Below, piece after piece: positions 41,531-50,737 of a stretch of DNA of 64,000 bases; positions within the stretch are counted from its first letter, which is position 1; every line of letters starts with the position of its first letter. The notes beneath the pieces are model-generated. The model was given only the letters and a program-made list of their open reading frames with translations, had not been told where the DNA came from and ran no database searches. A program made the translations under genes and the position numbers. Source of the stretch: Edolisoma coerulescens (Eukaryota > Chordata > Aves > Passeriformes > Campephagidae); assembly GCA_013397115.1 (NCBI GenBank), contig VWZW01006279.1:122088-186087 (forward strand), written 5' to 3'.

Positions 41531-42042
41531 AGTTAACCCGGGAGAGGCGAGGGAGAGATGGAGAGTTCATCCGAGTTTCTCCTTTTGTTCGAGTTGCCCG
41601 AGCAGACAAAGAGCCGGCAGCGGCGGCAGGTCCCCCGCGCCCCTGCTCCCCCCGCGGTCCGGGCGCCGCCGGGGTCCCGTACTACCCTCGCCCCCCGCCT
41701 CCTCCCACACCGCAACTTTCCGTCTGCTCCATCCCTCCTCAGCCCCGACCCCGGCTTCGGCGCAAAACTTCCCTCGAACTGAACCTCCCAGAAAAAGAAA
41801 ACAATTTAATTCAAGGCGGGGGAGTGGGGGGTGGAAAGGGAGAGAACCATCTCTCAAATCATTATTTCCGGTAGATGCACCTCTTTGTTTGGATTCCCCC
41901 GACTGTCAGTGAGGACAAGCCTCTGGGGATCTGCTTTCGGACAGTTTGATCTGCCGGAATGAGACGGGCAAACGCAGAACATAAAGAAAAATAACTTTAA
42001 CAGAAAGAAAAGGGAGGTGGGGGGGAAGTAAATAGAAAACAA

Positions 42043-42102
42043 TATAAAACTCCGGAGTTGCGAAACGAACCCTTTTTTCATGGACACGGGAAGTATATAA
42101 AC
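42043..42102 (+). promoter_or_regulatory. TATA-like elements inside the CpG island
   Basis: TATAAAAC at 42043-42050 and TATATAAAC at 42094-42102 are good TATA-box matches on the plus strand; the second also reads as TTTATATA on the minus strand. They lie in a small AT-rich pocket of the island. Such motifs arise easily by chance and no matching plus-strand exon is visible. Confidence 0.2.
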
Positions 42103-42244
42103 AAACAACTGAAGGGGAATTCGGAAAACTGTTGTTGTCCTCCCCCTCCCCTTCGGACTCTTCCAGAGAACGTAACAAAAAAAGCCCCCCGAAATCTCCT
42201 GGCCGCGGCTCCGTGCCGCCGCCGCCAGCTCCTGGCATCCCTAC

Positions 42245-42340
42245 CTGTTGCGTAAAGCGCAAAGATGGGGCCGACCGCATCCGTCCAAAAGAAACCAAAA
42301 GGGAAGGAGGGGACCGCCCTCACCCCACGGTCCCTTCACC
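42245..42340 (-). other. Possible alternative first-exon end
   Basis: On the minus strand CGCAACAG is followed by GTAGGG, a fair splice-donor match. Two frames are open up to this point; one reads PFGFFWTDAVGPIFALYAT but begins just after a stop, has no ATG there and matches no family I can name. The segment could end a longer first exon that overlaps the one called at 42574-42679, or could be untranslated. The donor is weaker than the one at 42574. Confidence 0.2.
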
Positions 42341-42573
42341 TNGGCCCCTCCACCTGCCCTCCGGCCGCCCCCACGGGAACCCCCGACACGGGCGTCGCCG
42401 GCAGCCCCGGCGCGTCCCCGGCGGAACGCGCGGCTTCCCCGCGCCCTGCCCGGCCCCGGCTCCGCGGGCGGCCGTCGGGGCGCCCAGGTCCCCGCCGAAA
42501 GTTTGGCGGNGGCCGGGGTGCGCCGCGGCCTCGCACCGAGACAAAAGGAGCGCGGAGCAGCGCTGCAACTCAC

Positions 42574-42679
42574 CTTGGAGGGAGAGTGAGGCTGAAGAGA
42601 CACCTTCCGCCTCAGTCCTCCTCCTCCTCCTTCCCACTCCTGGCCCTGTGGCGACGGCGGGGCCGTGGGACAGGCTCAT
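42574..42679 (-). CDS. Putative first coding exon, gene not identified
   Basis: On the minus strand an ATG at 42679 in good context (GCAGCATGA, A at -3) opens 35 codons plus one base. The frame ends at CTCCAAG followed by GTGAGT, an almost ideal splice donor (intron bases 42573-42568). The peptide starts MSLSHGPAVATGPGVG, then has five Arg encoded by an AGG run, then TEAEGVSSASLSLQ. It has no signal peptide and looks disordered, as many first exons of large intracellular proteins do. A GC-box cluster lies 92-110 bases upstream, inside a CpG island. The frame stays open past the donor to 42320, so an unspliced reading is possible, but its translation is Arg/Gly/Ala-rich island noise. I do not recognise the gene, and I found no matching downstream exon in the left 41 kb. 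The start could instead lie in another exon. Confidence 0.4.
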
Positions 42680-42770
42680 GCTGCGGACCGGGGCGCGAGC
42701 ACCCGGCTCAGCCCCGCCAAGGGTCCGCTCCCCGGCGCTAAACAAAAGCGGGGGGAGCGGCCCTGCCGCC

Positions 42771-42789
42771 CCCGCCCCGCCCGCTCCCC
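42771..42789 (-). promoter_or_regulatory. Sp1-type GC-box cluster
   Basis: The plus strand reads CCCGCCCCGCCCGCTCCCC, which on the minus strand gives overlapping GGGCGGGGCGGG boxes. These sit 92-110 bases upstream of the proposed minus-strand ATG at 42679. The placement fits a TATA-less CpG-island promoter firing leftward. Sp1-family binding is inferred from the motif. Confidence 0.45.
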
Positions 42790-43164
42790 TCTGTCCCTAA
42801 CTTTTTGGTGCCCACCTAGCATCCCAGCGAGCCGGCCCCGCGCTCGGGAACGAGAGGGGGAAGCGCGGCGGCGCGCCCGGAGCGGGACCCCCACGTCGGG
42901 GCAGCCGCCCCGGGGCTGCCAGCAGGGCGGGAGCGCTGCCGGGAGGTGCTGCCGAGTGGGGGGGCCACGACACGGACCCGCTGCTCATTGTCTGTCCAAG
43001 GGTGTGCCCGTGGAAGGGCGGCGCGGAGGGTGCGTCGGTGTCCACAGCACGCGTGGGGGCCTTGTGAGTTTGTGCCCTGCGTGTGCACAGTGGGCATGGG
43101 TGCCAGAGGCTCCAGCTCCCAGCATCTTACCTACCAGGCCTAAAAGATGTCCCCTTTGCTGTTT

Positions 43165-43243
43165 ACTTTTTTTCTTTGCTCTTTTTGGTTGGTTTGTTTG
43201 TTTTGTGTTGGTTTGAGTTTGGTTTGGTTTGGGGTTTTTTTTT
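43165..43243 (+). repeat. T/G-rich low-complexity tract
   Basis: Imperfect TTTG, TTGG and TTTGG repeats at the right edge of the CpG island. It explains the Phe/Val/Cys-rich end of the plus-strand open frame that runs out of the island, so that frame is not taken as a gene. Confidence 0.8.
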
Positions 43244-46200
43244 GCCTTAGAAGCAAGAGGAACCTTGAAGAAGTTACTCGGAAATGGTAGTTAATAGCAG
43301 CCCACACCCAACATGGTAGGGCTAGTTTTCAAAGTCAGATAACAGAGCATGATCTTCAGATGTGGGGTTTTTTGGAAGGAAGAAGAGAATGGAAAGGGCA
43401 CACTATTTAGCCTTTGGTTAAGTTGTCCTTTTGACAACTTCTACAGTCCCTGCTCACCTATCACTCTTCCTGTTTTCCTTCAGTTCATGTTCATTTCATG
43501 CTAACAACCCTAACCTGTCCTTCTTCCAGCTCCTTTCCCCCTGCCCATCTTCCCTAGCTTTGAGGCTCATTCAAACCATTCCCTCCTACCCAATGCTGTC
43601 AGCCTCAAAATTTTGTTCTTCAAAACATTTTGCAACTCCCCACCCAAGATCAACCTTTTTATCCTTGTGCCCCAGAGAAACTGGCCCCAGCTCTTCCATT
43701 GCTGCCTGTGATTTATGTTGTTCTTGAGCACTGTCTTCCTACATTCTGCTGCAAGGCACATTGCTGCTGGTTTTCGTTATAGATTTCTGAGGTGAAATGA
43801 TAGTAGTTATCATAGTGTAACACCTGGCATGAGAAGTGCATCCTTGTAGTCATTCTTTACCATTCAACTTCTTCAGCCCTTCTGCATCGAGTGCTCTGGA
43901 GCGACTATCATAACACTTTTAAAATTTCCTCCTAAATTATTTTCTATGCACTGTTTCTCCCTTCCATGCACTTCTGACTTTTCACAGATTTTTATTCTCT
44001 CCATCTACACTATTTCCATGGTTATTTTGTCCATGTTTCTCTTTCCACCTCCGCACTTTTGTTTCCTTAATCCTTTGGTTTCATGGTGGAAGAGGAATGT
44101 TGACTGCACCTTTCCTTACTTCCATCCTTATTTTCTCTGGTTTTCACATGCACTCTCTTAGCAGGGCATGCTGAAGTCCAACAAACACGTACTCTACTGC
44201 TAACACATATGTATAGTTTTTTGCTGTGTTTCTTTCCCAGATGATACCCAAATTCAGTGGAAGACTGTGCATTGTGGCACAACCAGCAAACATCTTACAA
44301 AGGGTTACTCTTAGTGGCTTTCTCTGGAAAAACACAAATTGTACAAGTAGCTCCTTGTGTCATGGGATTTTGGCTTTGGCAGACATCAATGACATGTTGC
44401 ATAAAGGTATAACTCGCTGAGAATTTGTAAAGATGTTGATTTGCCCCTTGGTCTGCCAGCTGAGTTGGAGTTTGTGGGGCAGGTAAATAGGATCACCCAT
44501 GTGCACTTCTCTTTCTTACCTTGAAAGCTGGAGGCCAAAAGCTTCCAAAAAAGTATAATCATATACATTGTAATTTTCTGGTACTGGCAGTATTTAAGCA
44601 AGGTATGTGCCTACTTTATTACTTCATTATGAGTGATAAAGATTAATTAATCGTTGGATCAGAGGTCACCAGTTGCCTAGGGTCCCATAATCATGGATCA
44701 TATTCAATACACACAAAGAGAGGAGAGTCACCGTTGGTAGTATCTAGTGAAGAGCTAACTGAGCAAGGATGAGAAAAATAGAAAAATTGTTTGAAAGGAT
44801 AAAAATTTCAGAAACATTTCAGTAAAAGCTATTGTGTCTCATAGAGGGCTTATATGATGGAAAAGTGTCCATCTGCCATAGAGCCAGTAAAATTTGGTTG
44901 AAATTCCCTTGTGGTTCATTGGCCAGGTAAAGAGAAGTATTAAAGAGTAAAAAGGAATACATAAGAGGCAATTTAAAAAATTACCAGTTTATGATAATTA
45001 ACATGAAGTAGAAATTATATAATGTAGAAGATTATTTGGAGAAGTCAAAAACATTACGTAGAAATCCACATCTTCAATGGATGAAATTCAAATAATTTTA
45101 CAGCAAGTGGGTAATGAAGCATCTCCTAATAATGTTCATAGGCCTGTCAGTAGACATAGTAATATTTCTAATTATGAGACAAAATACACTTATAATGATA
45201 CCTGTTCTGTAAGCGGAAAGATAAGTACTGCACACAGAAAATTACCTATTTTTTGGTCTTTGGGCAGCACCAATAAACATTTAATCCTTAGCCCCAGATG
45301 TCTTGCACCCTAACAGCAGAAAATACTTGGTACTTTATGTCACAGTGATGTTCAGTTTAATAAATCCTGGAATGTCATGGAAATTATGCGAATGTATTGC
45401 CAACATTGTGCCAATATGAAAAAAGGGCAAACAGAATGACACAGATTACAATACTCCATTTTGCCTGACATTCATCCCTTAAAAAATAGTAGAAAGCCTG
45501 ACACAGGATTAAACTCAGGAAGAACTAAGGATAAGAATAATGAACAGCAGTGTTCCTTCATCTTTGATTCCTTTTTTGCCTTCGTATTTATATTTCACTG
45601 TGGATGTAGGATGGGTTGGAATACAGATCTAGTGACAGCTCCACATGCTGACTGATCTGGCTTGAAGAAAGTCACAGGAGTGAAGAAATTTCCCATAGAG
45701 TGCCAATATTTTAACATTTCCAAATGGCAGTGACCTAGTCTCTTCTGGCTCCCAAATGATGGGAACAATTGGCCTTTACTACCTGCGTTTAGTTTTTAAA
45801 TCCTTGATTCCCACACTGCACAATCACATTTTTCTTAATTCTTTCAGCTATCTGATCTCTTTCTGTTTCCATATGACCTTTACTCTGCTTCCCAAGCCTC
45901 CTCAAGGAAAGGCTTCATCAAAATTAACTCTAGACAAAATTTCAGGACTTTTAAGATCATAAAAGTTCATTAAATCATCATATAAAAGGTCAGACTTTTT
46001 TGTGTGTGTGCAAACTAGACAGAAAATGTAATCCAGTTTCTCCTGTATTTATCCTGGTTGTCCATATTCCTCTGAAGTCTGACTTCCAGAAAGGTGTTCC
46101 AGCTAAAACATTGTGTGACACACAGTCAACCACTTCTCTTAAGAACAAAGCCAAGTATAACCCGCGCAGTTAAAAAAAAAAAAGCAACAAAACAAAAACA

Positions 46201-48226
46201 ACAAGGGCTGGACTTCACTTTAAATCAAAATTTGTTTGGCTTTAGCTTCTAGTTATTTTTTAATTTATTTTATGACTCGCCACCACATTAAATTAGCGTA
46301 CAGCTAATTTTATAAATGGGGGCCTGAAAGCAAGACTGGCTGCACAGGACAGGAAACCTTCCTGCAGAGATAATGTACTTACAGGATTGTTTTAATCTCT
46401 TTGAGGGATTACTTACATTAACTTGTTTAGGTTCCATTACATTTACCAAGAAAACATACAATTGCTTGAAGTTTGCCAGCTGAGTGGGTTTCTGGGGCTG
46501 TAACACTCATTGAACATTTGGTTGCCACACTAAGGGCAATGGCCATTTAGAAGCACCTGTCAGTGCCACAACAGTGATGTGAAGACTGGGACCCCCCAAG
46601 CCCTGCATTTTGTGTAGCTGCTGTAAGCACCTACTGTGCAGATCAAAATGAAGAGCATCCCAGCCTGCAGCAGGGAGCTGGGTGCTGATTACGTCTCACT
46701 CCCATTACCACAGAGCGCCCCAGAAGAGGAGGGTTGGTTTCAGTTCTTTCTGTTTTAATACATCAGTATTAAACCCACAGAACTCATAGAAAAGTTAGAG
46801 TACATCAGCTACAGTAACTGTCTTTGCTTTCACTGTGAGAAAGAAATCTGCACAAAAAGTTCAGTGTGGCTTGACCTTGCTTCCCTGAGAAGTGAACTAC
46901 CACTCATCCTCCAAGAGCATCTGAAAGTTCTGACTTGACTGTGAGCTTCTGGATGTTGACATGTGTAGGAAGATAAGCAATACAGCAGATGATCAGCAAA
47001 ATGTGGTCTTTTAGTGGATAATTCAGAGGACCTGCTGAGTTTTGCTGTCGTAGCAAAATTTTTTGCTTCTCATTTTATTTTTCTGTATGCAGAGGCTGAT
47101 TTCACCACTACTCTGTTTTATAAAAGTGTGAATCAAATCAATAGGTCAATCCACTCCTGTAAATGTAAAGACCAAGAAAGACAAACCTGCAAATGAAAGA
47201 ATTGTTTTGGCATGAATATGTTCTTCTCTGTAGACACATACCCGGCAAATTCATAGAGTGTTTTTTTTGGGGGGTGAGGAGGAAAGGAAAAACTCAAAAC
47301 AAAAACCCAAACCAAACTATATTATTCCAAAAGGGTAGGAAACCATGAGCTTTCCAGCTCTTTTTAAAAATCACCTACAGGTTGTTCATAACATCTATAC
47401 TCTTGAGAAAGAAAATACCATTTGTAATTTATTTGCAACCAACTGTATTTTCCTAGTGTTTTCTCCAAAGCCAGAATAAGGGTAGTGAAATCCTCTCTGG
47501 TCTTCTTTTCCATCAAGTCTCCATTTTGACCAAGCCAAGGAAAGTCTTAGCTTGTAGACCCCATAAACATAACGGTTTTTTAGATATGTATACCAGAGCA
47601 TCTTTGTCACCTCTATTTACATCTTATTTTGTTGGGATTTTGGTTGTGGGGGGTTGGAGTTTTTTTGTACAAACCCACCCTTTTTACTTGGCAAATCAAT
47701 AATCAGACACAGACCTGACTTCATTCTAACTGTTTCTTTCACCTTTTCCTCCTGAGCCTATGGTTTTACTAACAGATCTTGTACAGGAGTCCCTAGAGAA
47801 ATAGACAATTCCCAAGAAAATTCAAAAAAGGGTTTAGTTCAGCAATATGTTCATATATGATGATTGCTATTGCAGTTTCTATTCCTAACAAATGAAAAGT
47901 TTTATTACAAAGAATGGAATCTCTGCTGCAAGTTGAACAAATGAACAGGTCCATTTTATACTATTCTTAATAGATAAGAATTAGCAGAGTAGAATTAGCA
48001 TTAGAATGAGAAGCAGGGAGACTATGAAATCCTTGTCCTGAATTCCCTCATATAGAGAATATACAGGACAATGCCAGGAAAAAGATTTTAATCCTATTTA
48101 CAATCTTGGCCTTGTTTAACCGGGCTTTGTGCACCTTGTTTTCATGTGAAAAACCTGTTTGTAGCCTAGTAATATATCTTTGTGCCTTCATAATATGACC
48201 AGATAGATACACAGACAGAGGTTTTT
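43244..48226. other. Noncoding stretch, probably upstream intergenic
   Basis: No exon or named repeat is recognised. The first part (43430-44160) is pyrimidine-rich on the plus strand, the opposite skew to 39840-40600 on the other side of the island. A donor-like AG|GTAAGA on the minus strand with its exon end at 43131 would require an exon starting within this stretch. Confidence 0.4.
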
Positions 48227-49635
48227 GTGGCCAGCACAAAATCTAATTTGGGACTTCCCCATCTCCGCAACCATAGCCAGTCCTACAAAAAAATGCACTT
48301 CTGCTTCATGTGGGTGCGGTTACACCGTCTGCAGCCCTCCAAAAAAAAAAAANTGAGACAGCACACACTTCCCCCGCAGGCACAAAGGGACAGGAGAAAC
48401 AACGAGCCCAGAGAGTGCAAAGCTGCTGCTCTTCTTCTTCTGGCTCTGCACATACTCGGCACCAGCAAGGACCAGGGCACGGGAAGCTTGTGCAACCAGA
48501 GGGGTCCGCTGCTTCTGGGACAGCTGGAAAGAGCCAGATGAAGAAGGGAGCAAATGAAGAGCTGAGAAAAGGGAAGAGGATGAAGGACAGACTCCACCAT
48601 TCTGTCAGACAGAGGTCATGCAAGCAGGCAAAGCCTCCTCTGAGCACGAGGCTGTCCAGGCCGCCATGAGACTGCACTGCAGTTCCACCCACACCAGCAC
48701 AACAGGGTTTGTTCACCCTGCGTAATACCACGTTCTCCTGCCACAGACCCAGCAAACCAGCCCAGCCTCCCTGATTTGGTTTTGGCCTGTGTAAGTATTG
48801 ACCTACTGTATCTTTAGGTCTTACGAGTTTGACCCTTTCCACACAGAAATAGGTATGGCAAAAATGTGGACAATACACCTGCCATTCTGAAGGACGATGG
48901 AATATAATTTGTTTTTGCAGGAAATACCAAGGTCACCCTAAGCACAGAAATACTATACAGCTCTGGTAAAACCAGCATAGTAAATATAGACATGAGATAA
49001 ACTAACTGTCTGGTTTTCCATTTGCCTGTGACCTCTATTACTGTTCTTTGTTCCTTTGCCTATAACCTCTATAATTGCCTTTTTGGTCCTTTGGGTCAAT
49101 ATGATTATCAGTCTCAACACTGCCACTGCTTTCAAATTTTTCGAATAAAACCTCATGTGGAAAATTACAACCCTATTCTGTTTGTGAGTTATTCAAAAAT
49201 TTGTGCCTTTGACTAACACAGAATACTTTCAGTAGTAGATCCATATTCATAAAAGGGTAGCTATTCAGTCTCATCACTTAATTTCTCTTTTGTCACTATT
49301 TACACAAAATAATTTACCACCTTCTACCCCTCGCCTCTGTGATCCACATATTTAAGAACTATCATTAAAATCCACATTCATCACACTATCTCCACTCACA
49401 GCAACAAAACCAAGCAACTGAAACAAAACAAAAATTCCCCACACAAAGAACAAAATAACATCATCACAAAACCAATTTACACAAAATCCACCCCTTGTCC
49501 CTTCACCACAACAAAAACTCCTCATGACTATTTCAGTCTCTAACATTGTTCAGTACTTGTTTTGCCTGTTACTTCTCCCAGTTACTATCCTTATCTCAAA
49601 ATCTTCATGATCCCAGGTTTTGGCACCAGAAAGAC
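48227..49635. other. Unassigned stretch, possible decayed repeat
   Basis: At 48300-48880 GC is higher, an A run abuts an unresolved base (48353), and a minus-strand frame stays open for 190 codons with a Cys/Pro/Ser-rich translation that I cannot assign. At 49021-49088 there is a tandem of two imperfect 34-base units (TTTGCCTGTGACCTCTAT and TTTGCCTATAACCTCTAT starts), followed by AATAAA at about 49144 and a T/G-rich stretch. That tail resembles the polyadenylation part of an LTR, but I cannot name a family. Confidence 0.3.
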
Positions 49636-50737
49636 TGTAGTGGGCTGACCGTGGTTGGATGCCAGGCACCCACCAAAGCTGCTCTATCAGTCCCCTCCAC
49701 AACTGGACAGGGGAGAGAAAATATAAGGGTTCATGGACTGAGATAAGGCCATTACTCACTAAATACCATCAAGGGCAAAGCATACTCAAATTTGGGATAT
49801 TAATTGAATTTATTAACTAACAAAATCAGAGCAGGACAAAATGAAGTAAAATACATCTTAAAAACACCTTCCCACCACCACTCCCTCCTTCCCAAGCTCT
49901 ACCTCCTCCTCCAGTGGTGCAAGGAGACATGGAATAGGGGTTATGATGAGTTCATCACATGTTCTTTCTCCGGCTGCTCAGGGAGAGGACTCCTTCCCCT
50001 GCTCCAGTGTGGGATCCCTCAGTTCTCCATTAACTTCTCCAATATGAGCCCATCTCACAAGCAACAGTTCTCCATGAAGTGCTGCAACTTGGGTCATTCT
50101 TCCACGGGGTGCAGTCCTTTGGGCACAGCCTGCTCCAGGGTGGGACCCCCACAGGGTTAAAAGTTCTGCTCTAGCGTGGAAACCTGCTCCAGCGTGGGCT
50201 CCTCTCTCCATGGGTCTGCAGGTCCCTGCCAGGACCCTGCTCCAGCACAGGCCTCCCACAGGGTCACAGCCTTCTTTCAGGCATCCACCTGCTCCAGCAT
50301 GGGTCTCTTCCATGGGCTACAGGTGGATCTCTGCATCCCCATGGACCTCCATGGGCTGCAGGGGCATGGCTGCTTCACCATGGTCTGCACCAGGGATTGC
50401 AGAGGAATCCCAGCTCCAGCACCTGGAGCACCTCCTTCCCCTCCTTCTTCAGCGGCTTTGGTGTCTGTGGAGTCACTCCTCTCACATATTCTCACTCTGC
50501 TCTTCTCTGACCGCAATTACATCTGCAAAATAACTTTTTTTCCTTCTAAAACATGTTATCACAGAGATGTCATCACCATTGCTGATTGGCCCAGCCTTGA
50601 CTAGCTCCAGCGTCTGTCCTGGAGCTGGCTGACATTGGCTCTGCTGGACATGGAGGAAGTTTCTGGCAGGTTCTCACAGAAGACACCCGTTTAGCCTCTG
50701 CCCTGCTACTGAAGCCTGGCCATGCAAACCCAATGCA
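49636..50737 (-). mobile_element. Solo LTR of an avian endogenous retrovirus (ERVL-like)
   Basis: Read on the minus strand the element starts near 50737 with TGCATTGGGTTTGCATGG and ends near 49636 with CAGCCCACTACA, giving TG...CA-type ends. In between, plus-strand text such as CCACCAAAGCTGCTCTATCA, GGACAGGGGAGAGAAAATAT and the repeated CTGCTCCAGCGTGGG / CTCCATGGGCTGCAG blocks match a long LTR common in bird genomes, recalled from memory. At about 1.1 kb it looks close to full LTR length. No gag, pol or env sequence flanks it, so it is a solo LTR left by recombination. The five bases beside the ends (AAGAC and CTACC) do not form a target-site duplication, so the insertion is old or the ends are slightly misplaced. 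Open frames over it (up to 142 codons) are products of the repeated GC-rich blocks. Confidence 0.8.

Larger units (their letters stand above)
41180..43080. promoter_or_regulatory. CpG island with promoter character
   Basis: This is the only segment in the window with sustained high GC and no CpG depletion; CpG is frequent throughout and densest at 42180-43080. Islands of this size usually mark vertebrate promoters. Inside it are a GC-box cluster (42771-42789) and, on the minus strand, splice-donor-like sites after 42574, 42245 and 41404, with another at 43131 just outside. Searching by eye I found no equally good plus-strand donors, so I favour a minus-strand gene with several possible first exons. 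Single unresolved bases at 42342 and 42510 show that the region was hard to sequence. Confidence 0.9.

Noticed and set aside
42132..42800. 222-codon plus-strand frame and several other long frames in the CpG island
   Set aside because: High GC removes stop codons in all six frames; the translations are Pro/Arg/Ala/Gly noise and overlap each other on both strands.
42665..43216. 183-codon plus-strand frame leaving the island
   Set aside because: It ends inside a T/G-rich low-complexity tract and has no splice or domain support.
43183..43243. Telomere-like TTTGG/TTGG repeats
   Set aside because: Units are irregular and do not follow TTAGGG, so it is simple T/G low-complexity sequence.
50176..50604. 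142-codon plus-strand frame and 111-codon minus-strand frame
   Set aside because: Both lie inside the solo LTR and arise from its repeated GC-rich blocks; no retroviral protein motif is present.
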